Part shown: piece after piece, positions 1-5,542 of the stretch
Layout of the letters: every line of letters begins with the position of its first letter
Numbering within the stretch: the first letter of the stretch is position 1
NCBI GenBank assembly: GCA_934486755.1
Contig: CAKSQT010000064.1
Location: forward strand, 1-9,236
Length of the DNA: 9,236 nucleotides
Source of the DNA: an uncultured Eubacteriales bacterium
GTDB taxonomy: Bacteria > Bacillota > Clostridia > Oscillospirales > Acutalibacteraceae
Direction of reading: 5' to 3'
Notes under the pieces: generated by a model
Told to the model about the DNA's origin: nothing
What the model saw: the letters and a program-made list of their open reading frames with translations, nothing else
The model's database searches: none
Position numbers and translations under genes: made by a program

Positions 1-25
1 GTATTTCAAGTTTTGAGGCAATGTA

Positions 26-1033
26 TTATGCAAAATTTTGTTTCGTAGGCGTGAGAGGTTCGAGTCCTGTCACACTAATCGGTCTTATATACTTCCAAAA
101 CCGTTTACAGTCGTGATAGAAATAGAACACCCTGTTTTCGGTGAGGTCAAGCTCGCAGCCCGAGCCTTCGTAATCAAAATCCTTCATAGCCTGTTCCATT
201 TTCTGTTCAACGGCGCTGTTTTCGGTTTCAAAATCGAACGGTCCGTGTTCAAAAACAAGATATTCGCCCTCGGGGACGTCCATTATCTGCATTTGCGGCG
301 GTATCTCGCCGTCATAATCGGCGGGCAAACGCACGCCGTATGCCTCGGCAAGCGGAATACCCCAACTGCAAATTCTTCCCGTGGGTGCGTTTATGAACGC
401 CATAACCTGTCCGCTTCCGCTGTCCGACTCGCTCCCGCCGACGTCGTCGAGCTTGCCCTTAATGCTGTCGAGCAGCCCGCAAATGGTTTCGCAGTCCTGA
501 CCTTCAATTTTGCTCTGCTTTTGCCAAAAGTCGAAGTATCCTATACTTTCGTAGTTTCTTATATGCAAAAATTTATGCGCGGGTATGGTGACAAAATAGG
601 TTTTAATTTCTGAGTTTTCTGTTGACATTCCTGTTCCTCCTGTTTCCAACAAATAGCAATCAAAGGGTCTGATTGTGGTGCGAAGAACAACGGGGGAGGG
701 ATTTTTGCGGTATGCGCTCGGCGTAACGCCGTATGCTTCGCAAAACGCTCTTGTAAAAGCCTCGTTGGACGAAAATCCGTAACGCAAAGCAATATCAAGT
801 ATGCCGACCTCGGTATCGCGAACCTCTTTAAGCGCAAAAGCAAGTCTGCGGTAACGCATATAATCCCTGAGCGGCATACCTGAAATCTCGCTGAATTTCC
901 TCGAAACATAGTATTCGGAATACCCGAGAGCCTCGGAAAGGTGTTTCAGCGTGAGTTCTTCGTCGTTATTCTTCTTTATACATTCGTCGATTTTAAAAAC
1001 CAAGTTCTGTACGTTTTTCAACCATTCTGTCAT
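26..1033 (-). CDS. AraC-family transcriptional regulator with C-terminal GyrI-like effector-binding domain
   Basis: This is a predicted cytoplasmic, DNA-binding transcription factor of 335 residues. Residues about 8-110 form an AraC/XylS double helix-turn-helix: the first HTH lies around LTLKHLSEALGYSEYYVSRKF, and the second around ILDIALRYGFSSNEAFTRAF, followed by the family-typical GVTPSAYRK. Residues about 140-318 resemble the GyrI-like (SOUL/Rob C-terminal) domain that binds small hydrophobic or cationic ligands, ending near the FYFYHD...KYIRPI motif. The order (HTH first, GyrI domain second) is that of Rob-type multidrug or stress regulators. The ATG at 1033 is preceded on the minus strand by AAGGGG about 8 nt upstream. 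The last 16 or so residues (VTGLEPLTPTKQNFA region) extend beyond the usual family end and look like unselected tail. No efflux pump or other target gene is visible beside it, so its ligand and regulon are unknown. The family call is firm; the ligand-sensing role is family knowledge. Confidence 0.92.
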   Translation of the reverse strand: MTEWLKNVQNLVFKIDECIKKNNDEELTLKHLSEALGYSEYYVSRKFSEISGMPLRDYMRYRRLAFALKEVRDTEVGILDIALRYGFSSNEAFTRAFCEAYGVTPSAYRKNPSPVVLRTTIRPFDCYLLETGGTGMSTENSEIKTYFVTIPAHKFLHIRNYESIGYFDFWQKQSKIEGQDCETICGLLDSIKGKLDDVGGSESDSGSGQVMAFINAPTGRICSWGIPLAEAYGVRLPADYDGEIPPQMQIMDVPEGEYLVFEHGPFDFETENSAVEQKMEQAMKDFDYEGSGCELDLTENRVFYFYHDCKRFWKYIRPISVTGLEPLTPTKQNFA

Positions 1034-1057
1034 GACATCTTCCCCTTCTGCTTAATT

Positions 1058-1066
1058 ATTGTATCA
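1058..1066 (-). promoter_or_regulatory. Candidate extended -10 promoter of the AraC-family gene
   Basis: Read on the minus strand, the region contains TGATACAAT, an extended -10 element, about 25 nt upstream of the regulator's start codon. No good -35 hexamer is visible at 17 nt spacing (AAGCGA there), so the call rests on the -10 alone. It faces away from the tRNA promoter at 1115-1143. Confidence 0.4.
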
Positions 1067-1114
1067 TATTTTAAATATCTTCGCTTGATTTTATTTGCGC
1101 AGGTATTTTTTTGA

Positions 1115-1143
1115 TTGACAGGACGCCGTTTGTGGTGTAATAT
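1115..1143 (+). promoter_or_regulatory. Sigma-A promoter of tRNA-Arg
   Basis: A perfect -35 TTGACA (1115-1120), a 17-nt spacer and a -10 TAATAT (1138-1143) lie directly upstream of the tRNA. The expected start of transcription at about 1150 leaves only a few bases before the mature 5' end at 1153, so the precursor leader would be very short. Confidence 0.85.
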
Positions 1144-1152
1144 ATTGTATAT

Positions 1153-1229
1153 GTTTCCGTAGCTCAGTTGGATAGAGCGACCGCCTCCTAAGCGGTAGGT
1201 CGGAGGTTCGAATCCTCTCGGGAACGCCA
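1153..1229 (+). tRNA. tRNA-Arg, anticodon CCT
   Basis: This transfer RNA decodes the arginine codon AGG. A full cloverleaf can be drawn. The acceptor stem is GTTTCCG with CGGGAAC (one G-T pair) and the D stem is GCTC/GAGC. The anticodon stem ACCGC/GCGGT encloses loop CTCCTAA, with anticodon CCT at 1187-1189. The variable loop has 5 nt (AGGTC). The T stem GGAGG/CCTCT encloses loop TTCGAAT. The discriminator is G, and the CCA end is encoded at 1227-1229. It has its own promoter and is followed immediately by a terminator, so it is a single-gene transcription unit. Such tRNA genes are common phage or island integration sites, but no repeated copy of its 3' end is seen in this window. Confidence 0.97.
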
Positions 1230-1266
1230 AAGCCCCAAGGACGAATGTCTTTGGGGCTTGTTTTGT
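1230..1266 (+). terminator. Rho-independent terminator of tRNA-Arg
   Basis: A 13-bp stem (arms 1230-1242 and 1247-1259, one G-T pair) with a GAAT loop is followed by GTTTTGTT. It begins at the base after the CCA end, so the tRNA precursor has almost no 3' trailer before the hairpin. Confidence 0.9.
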
Positions 1267-1277
1267 TGGCAAGCGGT

Positions 1278-1315
1278 AACAAAAACGGATATGCTTATAA
1301 AAAGCATATCCGTTT
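1278..1315 (-). terminator. Rho-independent terminator of the GGGtGRT operon
   Basis: A perfect 14-bp stem (arms 1283-1296 and 1302-1315) with a 5-nt loop lies about 14 nt past the stop codon of the minus-strand GGGtGRT gene. Read on the minus strand it is followed by TTTTTGTT. The plus-strand side carries a weaker T-rich flank, so it may also stop transcripts reading through the tRNA terminator. The two convergent units are therefore insulated by two hairpins back to back. Confidence 0.88.
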
Positions 1316-1329
1316 GATTTTAGATAGAT

Positions 1330-2343
1330 TTATTTTTTAAGAGCTTCTTCAACCGCAACTGCGCAGGCAACGGTAGCGCCAACCATCGGGTTGTTGCCCA
1401 TACCGATAAGACCCATCATTTCAACGTGAGCGGGAACAGAAGAAGAACCTGCAAACTGAGCGTCGGAATGCATACGTCCCATAGTATCGGTCATACCGTA
1501 GGAAGAAGGACCGGCTGCCATATTGTCGGGGTGGAGGGTACGTCCCGTACCGCCGCCCGAAGCAACCGAGAAGTAGTTTACGCCGTTTTCAACGCACCAT
1601 TTTTTATAGGTTCCTGCAACGGGGTGCTGGAAACGTGTCGGGTTGGTGGAGTTACCTGTGATGGAAACGCCGACCTTTTCAAGCTTCATAATAGCAACGC
1701 CCTCGGGAACGTTATCCGCGCCGTAGCACTTAACATCAGCACGCGGACCCTTTGAGAAAGGCTTTTCATAAACGACCTTAACTTCTTCTGCGTAGGGGTC
1801 AAACTCAGTCTCAACATAGGTGAAGCCGTTGATACGCGAAATTATATAAGCGGCGTCCTTGCCGAGACCGTTGAGGATAACGCGCAGGGGGTTTGTTCTT
1901 ACCTTGTTTGCGTTAAGAGCAATCTTGATAGCGCCCTCAGCCGCCGCGAAGGATTCGTGGCCCGCGAGGAAGCAGAAGCACTCGGTCTCTTCCGAAAGGA
2001 GCATTTTTCCGAGGTTGCCGTGGCCGAGGCCGACCTTGCGGTTTTCGGCAACCGAACCCGGAATACAGAAAGATTGAAGACCGACGCCGATATTTGCGGC
2101 AGCGGCAGCGGCAGACTTGTCGCCTGTGCGCTCAGCCTCTTTCAAAGCGATAGCGGAACCTACGGTGTAAGCCCACTTCGCGTTTTCAAAGCAGATAGGC
2201 TGTGTTTCCTGCACGGTGGTATAAGGGTCGATGCCGTATTTTGAGCATATATCCTTGCACTCGTCAATAGAGGAGATACCGTAATTTTTAAGAACGCCGA
2301 GAACTTTTGCCTCGCGTCTCTCATAACCTTCAAACTGTGCCAT
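1330..2343 (-). CDS. GGGtGRT protein (conserved family of unknown function)
   Basis: This 337-residue protein belongs to the GGGtGRT family, recognised by the name-giving motif GGGTGRT at residues 263-269, followed by LHPDN and a glycine/methionine-rich C-terminus (MGLIGMGNNPMVGATVACAV). The family is widespread in anaerobic Clostridia and has no established biochemical role that I know of. Nine cysteines are present (29, 33, 51, 93, 122, 124, 206, 250, 327), including a CxxxC at 29-33 and a CxC at 122-124. No signal peptide is seen, so it is probably cytoplasmic. It is the second gene of a two-gene operon, 14 nt after an IscU/NifU-like scaffold gene. Its ribosome binding site AAGGAGGT (2352-2359) overlaps the stop codon of that gene, suggesting coupled translation. 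A role with an Fe-S or other metal cofactor is inferred only from this partner. Family assignment is firm; function is open. Confidence 0.93.
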   Translation of the reverse strand: MAQFEGYERREAKVLGVLKNYGISSIDECKDICSKYGIDPYTTVQETQPICFENAKWAYTVGSAIALKEAERTGDKSAAAAAANIGVGLQSFCIPGSVAENRKVGLGHGNLGKMLLSEETECFCFLAGHESFAAAEGAIKIALNANKVRTNPLRVILNGLGKDAAYIISRINGFTYVETEFDPYAEEVKVVYEKPFSKGPRADVKCYGADNVPEGVAIMKLEKVGVSITGNSTNPTRFQHPVAGTYKKWCVENGVNYFSVASGGGTGRTLHPDNMAAGPSSYGMTDTMGRMHSDAQFAGSSSVPAHVEMMGLIGMGNNPMVGATVACAVAVEEALKK

Positions 2344-2357
2344 TGTATCTTACCTCC

Positions 2358-3059
2358 TTATTCTTCGCGCGGGTCAATATATTTGACCGCGCCGTCTTCT
2401 TTATTAAAGCGTCCGTAATGACCCATAGACTGCTTGTAAGCCTCGTTCGGCTCAACGCCCTTTTTGATAAGGTCGGTCATTTTGCCGAGAGAAACGAACT
2501 CATAGCCGATAACCTCGTCGTTCTCGTCGAGAGCCATTCTTGTGCAGTAGCCTTCGGTCATTTCAAGATATCTTACGCCCTTTGCCTTTGTGCCGTACAT
2601 AGTGCCGACCATTGAACGGGCGCCCTTGCCGAGGTCTTCCATACCTGCGCCGATAACAAGACCGCCTTCTGAGAAAGCAGACTGGCTGCGTCCGTAAACT
2701 ATCTGCAAGAAAAGCTCGCGCATAGCGGTGTTTATAGCGTCGCAAACGAGGTCGGTGTTAAGAGCCTCCAAAACGGTCTTTCCAGGGAGAATTTCGGCAG
2801 CCATAGCGGCGGAGTGGGTCATACCCGAACAGCCGACGGTCTCAACCAACGCTTCCTCAATTATACCGTCCTTAACATTGAGGGACAGCTTGCAGGCGCC
2901 CTGCTGAGGTGCGCACCAGCCTACGCCGTGAGTGTAAGCGGAGATGTCTTTAATCTCTTTCGCCTGTATCCATTTGCCCTCCTCGGGAATAGGAGCGGGA
3001 CCGTGGTGAGGACCCTTGGCGACAGGACACATATTTTCTACTTCTTTTGAATAAATCAT
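2358..3059 (-). CDS. IscU/NifU-like iron-sulfur cluster assembly scaffold protein, long variant paired with GGGtGRT
   Basis: This 233-residue protein contains an IscU/NifU N-terminal-type scaffold domain at about residues 40-180. IscU proteins hold a nascent Fe-S cluster and pass it to client proteins. The scaffold core is visible as ACKLSLNVKDGIIEEALVE then VGCSGMTHSAAMAAE, placing C56 and C77 where IscU has its first two cluster cysteines, followed by GKTVLEALNTD. The third IscU cysteine is not obvious at the expected place (YGRSQSAFSEGG region); C49, C106 and C172 are other candidates. Residues 1-30 add an unusual leader, MCPVAKGPHHGPAP, with a cysteine and a histidine pair that could bind metal. 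At 233 residues it is much longer than IscU (about 130). The ATG at 3059 has AAAGGAG 7 nt upstream; an internal ATG at 3032 has a poorer site. No IscS, SufBCD or NifS gene lies nearby, so it is probably dedicated to the GGGtGRT partner rather than being the general scaffold. Confidence 0.88.
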   Translation of the reverse strand: MIYSKEVENMCPVAKGPHHGPAPIPEEGKWIQAKEIKDISAYTHGVGWCAPQQGACKLSLNVKDGIIEEALVETVGCSGMTHSAAMAAEILPGKTVLEALNTDLVCDAINTAMRELFLQIVYGRSQSAFSEGGLVIGAGMEDLGKGARSMVGTMYGTKAKGVRYLEMTEGYCTRMALDENDEVIGYEFVSLGKMTDLIKKGVEPNEAYKQSMGHYGRFNKEDGAVKYIDPREE

Positions 3060-3115
3060 ATATGTACTCCTTTCGGTATTCCAGCCGTATTTACAAAATT
3101 CGACTGCACATACAC

Positions 3116-3144
3116 ATTATATCAGCAAACTCAAAAAAACTCAA
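3116..3144 (-). promoter_or_regulatory. Promoter of the scaffold-GGGtGRT operon
   Basis: Read on the minus strand: -35 TTGAGT (3144-3139), a 17-nt spacer, and a perfect -10 TATAAT (3121-3116) with an extended TG one base before it (TGATATAAT). The expected transcript starts roughly 50 nt upstream of the scaffold start codon. The strength of these matches suggests steady, high expression. Confidence 0.82.
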
Positions 3145-3147
3145 TAG

Positions 3148-3182
3148 CCGAACGACAAAAAATTAACGAAAATTTGTTTCGG
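3148..3182. promoter_or_regulatory. Imperfect inverted repeat between two divergent promoters (possible operator)
   Basis: CCGAA-cg-ACAAA (3148-3159) is mirrored by TTTGT-TTCGG (3173-3182), giving ten matched pairs with a 2-nt bulge around a 13-nt AT-rich centre. It sits exactly between the -35 boxes of the leftward scaffold-operon promoter and the rightward KilA-N promoter. A regulator bound here could affect both. The KilA-N protein is one possible binder, but this is inference from position only. Confidence 0.35.
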
Positions 3183-3187
3183 TTTTA

Positions 3188-3216
3188 TTGCAAGCGATGA
3201 TTTAAAATGATATAAT
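3188..3216 (+). promoter_or_regulatory. Promoter of the KilA-N gene
   Basis: -35 TTGCAA (3188-3193), a 17-nt spacer and a perfect -10 TATAAT (3211-3216) with an extended TG (TGATATAAT) lie just upstream of the gene. Transcription would begin near 3223, leaving a leader of under 20 nt that holds a GGGGGG ribosome binding site at 3229-3234. Confidence 0.8.
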
Positions 3217-3240
3217 TTAGATACAATTGGGGGGACACGA

Positions 3241-4122
3241 ATGAACAAAGCCGTTAATGAAAAAATACACGCACAGGGTATTGACATTTCGATTTACACA
3301 ACCGATTTTGAAAATGAATATATTTCTTTAACAGATATAGCAAAATACCGTAATGTCGATGATCCGAGGTATGTCATTCAGAATTGGATGAGGAACAGAA
3401 ATACTATCGAATTTCTCGGCGTGTGGGAGGAATTACATAATCCGAATTTTAACCGCGTGCAATTCGACACGGTTAAAAGTGAAGCAGGATTGAACCGTTT
3501 CATAATGACCCCCAAACGTTGGATTGAAGAAATGAACGCAATCGGAATAACGTCAAAATCAGGTCGCTACAACAGCGGAACGTATGCGCATAGCGATATT
3601 GCAATGGCTTTTGCAACGTGGATTTCGCCCGAATTTCAATTATATATAATGAAAGATTACCGACGTTTAAAGGCGGACGAAAACAGTAAGCTATCGCTTA
3701 ATTGGAATTTAAAAAGAGAAATTGCAAGACTGAATTACAGAATACATACGGACGCAATTAAAGAAAATCTTATTCCTGCCGATCTTACGCCGACGCAGAT
3801 TTCATTTACCTATGCAAGTGAAGCTGATTTGCTGAATACCGCCTTGTTCGGAATGACTGCGAAACAATGGCGAAAAGCAAATCCTGATAAAAAGGGTAAC
3901 ATAAGGGATTATGCAACGATAAATCAGTTATTGGTTTTGGCTAATGCGGAAAGTTATAATTCGGTATTAATAAACGAGGGCAAAAAGCAGAGCGAAAGAC
4001 TTGTTATGCTCCGCAACGCTATTGTCAGCCAGCTGAAAGCAATAGAACAGTTGAATATAGAAAATTTGCCGATTGTAAAAGAACGGTTGAACACAGATGT
4101 CAACGTAACCCTTGAAAAATAG
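3241..4122 (+). CDS. KilA-N domain-containing protein (phage-type DNA-binding protein)
   Basis: This 293-residue protein has an N-terminal KilA-N domain at about residues 25-143: YISLTDIAKYRN, then the family-like NWMRNRNTIEFLGVWE segment and TYAHSDIAMAFATWISPEFQLYIMKDY. KilA-N is a DNA-binding fold found in phage and large DNA virus proteins. Residues about 150-290 form the second conserved part common to bacterial members (ASEADLLNTALFGMTAKQW, then IRDYATINQLLVLANAESYNSVLI), followed by a helical tail. The molecular function of these orphan bacterial versions is not known to me. The start at 3241 has GGGGGG upstream and a near-consensus promoter. The gene is AT-richer than its neighbours (for example 16 G/C in 3301-3360), stands alone without phage structural or integrase genes, and runs divergently from the scaffold operon, all pointing to horizontal acquisition. 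Regulator, phage remnant or defence-related roles are possible; none is shown here. Confidence 0.88.
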   Translation: MNKAVNEKIHAQGIDISIYTTDFENEYISLTDIAKYRNVDDPRYVIQNWMRNRNTIEFLGVWEELHNPNFNRVQFDTVKSEAGLNRFIMTPKRWIEEMNAIGITSKSGRYNSGTYAHSDIAMAFATWISPEFQLYIMKDYRRLKADENSKLSLNWNLKREIARLNYRIHTDAIKENLIPADLTPTQISFTYASEADLLNTALFGMTAKQWRKANPDKKGNIRDYATINQLLVLANAESYNSVLINEGKKQSERLVMLRNAIVSQLKAIEQLNIENLPIVKERLNTDVNVTLEK

Positions 4123-4140
4123 ACGAAAATGTATTATATT
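4112..4140 (+). promoter_or_regulatory. Promoter of the aminotransferase gene
   Basis: -35 TTGAAA (4112-4117), a 17-nt spacer and -10 TATATT (4135-4140) precede the aminotransferase. The -35 box lies inside the last codons of the KilA-N gene, so the two genes abut but have separate promoters. No terminator is visible between them, so some read-through from the KilA-N promoter is expected. Confidence 0.7.
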
Positions 4141-4191
4141 ATATAGGTCTGAGGACTGACAACGTGACAGGATTTGAACGGAGGCATTTTT

Positions 4192-5472
4192 ATGTCAGAT
4201 TATTTAAGTATGTCGAAGGACGAGCTTTTAAAAAATTTTAAAGATATAAAATCGGAGTACGAGCATTTAAGGTCAATGCACCTCTCGCTTGATATGTCGA
4301 GGGGCAAGCCCGGATTTGACAATATGGATCTCAGCGTGGATATGTTCGATCTCGTCGGTAACGACACGGGGTATAAGAACATCAGCGGTATCGACTGCCG
4401 CAATTACGGCGGACTTGACGGACTTTACGAATTGAAGACCCTTTTCGGCGAGATACTTGAACTTGAACCCGATCAGATAATAGTCGGCGGAAATTCTTCG
4501 CTTAATATGATGTTTGATACGATAGCGCAGGCTATGACCCACGGTATGGGCGCGGAGCCTTGGTTTGAGTGTAAGGACAGGAAGTTTTTGTGCCCCGTTC
4601 CTGGGTATGACAGGCATTTTGCCATAACCGAATATTTCGGATTTAAAATGATACCTGTCGCGATGGACGAAAACGGTCCCGATATGGACGCTGTTGAGGA
4701 GCTTATCAAGGACAGCAGCGTTAAGGGTATCTGGTGCGTGCCGAAATACTCAAACCCCGAGGGAATTACATATTCGGACGAGGTTGTAAAGCGTATGGCT
4801 CACTTAAAGCCCGCGGCGCAGGATTTCCGTATCTTCTGGGACAACGCCTATGTTGTCCACGATTTGTATGACGAGGGCGACAGGCTTTTGAACCTTTATA
4901 CCGAGTGCGTTAAGGCTGGCAACCCCGATCTGCCGATAATTTTCGCGTCTACGTCTAAAATTACGTTCCCTGGCGCGGGCGTTGCGGTGGAGGCGGCAAG
5001 CCCGAACAACGTCGCTATGCTTAAAGGACGTATGAAATACCAGACGATAGGCCCCGATAAGCTCAATCAGCTGAGACACGCGCGTATGTTCCGCACGGCG
5101 GAAGACGTGAAGAAGCACATGAAGCGCCACGCCGAAATATTAAGGCCGAAGTTTGAGAGCGTTTTAAACGAGCTTGAAAAAGAACTTAAAGACAGCGGCA
5201 TTGCGCGCTGGACAACGCCCAAGGGCGGATATTTTATCAGTCTGTGGGTGCTTAACGGCTGTGCGAAAAGGGTGGTTCAGCTCTGCGCGAATGCGGGTAT
5301 GATACTTACCCCTGCGGGCGCACCGTTCCCGTATGGGTACGACAGCGAGGATTCAAACATAAGAATAGCGCCGTCCTATCCCTCTATTGAGGAGATAGAA
5401 AAGGCGTCAAAGGTACTCTGCACGGCAGTAAAATATGCCGCGCTGGAAAAGCTCTTGTCGGATAATGCCTGA
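4192..5472 (+). CDS. PLP-dependent aminotransferase, aspartate aminotransferase type Ic family
   Basis: This 426-residue fold-type I enzyme moves an amino group between an amino acid and a 2-oxo acid using pyridoxal phosphate in the cytoplasm. The closest family I recognise is the type Ic aspartate aminotransferase group (Corynebacterium AspT-like), indicated by the N-terminal LDMSRGKPG (residues 33-41) and the overall length. Expected active-site features are present: GGNSS near 99-103, SNPEG with N188, WDNAY with D217, the Schiff-base lysine K256 in STSKITFPGAG, and R391 in IRIAPS, which would bind the substrate carboxylate. The most likely reaction is aspartate plus 2-oxoglutarate to oxaloacetate plus glutamate; substrate is inferred from family. 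The ATG at 4192 is chosen because GGAGG (4180-4184) lies 7 nt upstream; an in-frame TTG at 4174 sits on the wrong side of it. It is probably monocistronic. Confidence 0.9.
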   Translation: MSDYLSMSKDELLKNFKDIKSEYEHLRSMHLSLDMSRGKPGFDNMDLSVDMFDLVGNDTGYKNISGIDCRNYGGLDGLYELKTLFGEILELEPDQIIVGGNSSLNMMFDTIAQAMTHGMGAEPWFECKDRKFLCPVPGYDRHFAITEYFGFKMIPVAMDENGPDMDAVEELIKDSSVKGIWCVPKYSNPEGITYSDEVVKRMAHLKPAAQDFRIFWDNAYVVHDLYDEGDRLLNLYTECVKAGNPDLPIIFASTSKITFPGAGVAVEAASPNNVAMLKGRMKYQTIGPDKLNQLRHARMFRTAEDVKKHMKRHAEILRPKFESVLNELEKELKDSGIARWTTPKGGYFISLWVLNGCAKRVVQLCANAGMILTPAGAPFPYGYDSEDSNIRIAPSYPSIEEIEKASKVLCTAVKYAALEKLLSDNA

Positions 5473-5480
5473 CAGAGTGA

Positions 5481-5509
5481 TTGACTTTACCGAATTTTTT
5501 ATGTATAAT
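5481..5509 (+). promoter_or_regulatory. Promoter of the secD-secF operon
   Basis: -35 TTGACT (5481-5486), a 17-nt spacer and a perfect -10 TATAAT (5504-5509) lie 8 nt after the aminotransferase stop codon. The predicted start near 5516 gives a leader of about 27 nt with GGAGG at 5530-5534. Confidence 0.87.
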
Positions 5510-5542
5510 CATAATAATTACAAATAAGCGGAGGATTTGCCA

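Noticed and set aside
38..613. A 191-residue plus-strand open frame at the left edge.
   Set aside because: It is the antisense shadow of the AraC-family gene, has no ribosome binding site and no recognisable domain.
1153..1229. tRNA-Arg(CCT) as an integration site for a mobile island.
   Set aside because: No second copy of the tRNA 3' end, no integrase gene and no composition break next to it were found in this window.
1030..1282. Two minus-strand open frames across the tRNA-Arg gene (containing PRGFEPPTYRL-like and ERIRTSDLPL-like text).
   Set aside because: These are the well-known false translations of a tRNA gene read antisense; the cloverleaf, promoter and terminator explain the region.
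4164..4179. GTGACAGGATTTGAAC upstream of the aminotransferase matches GTGACAGGACTCGAAC on the minus strand at 73-58 in 14 of 16 bases.
   Set aside because: Matches of this quality are expected many times by chance in 9 kb on both strands; neither site has the rest of a tRNA.
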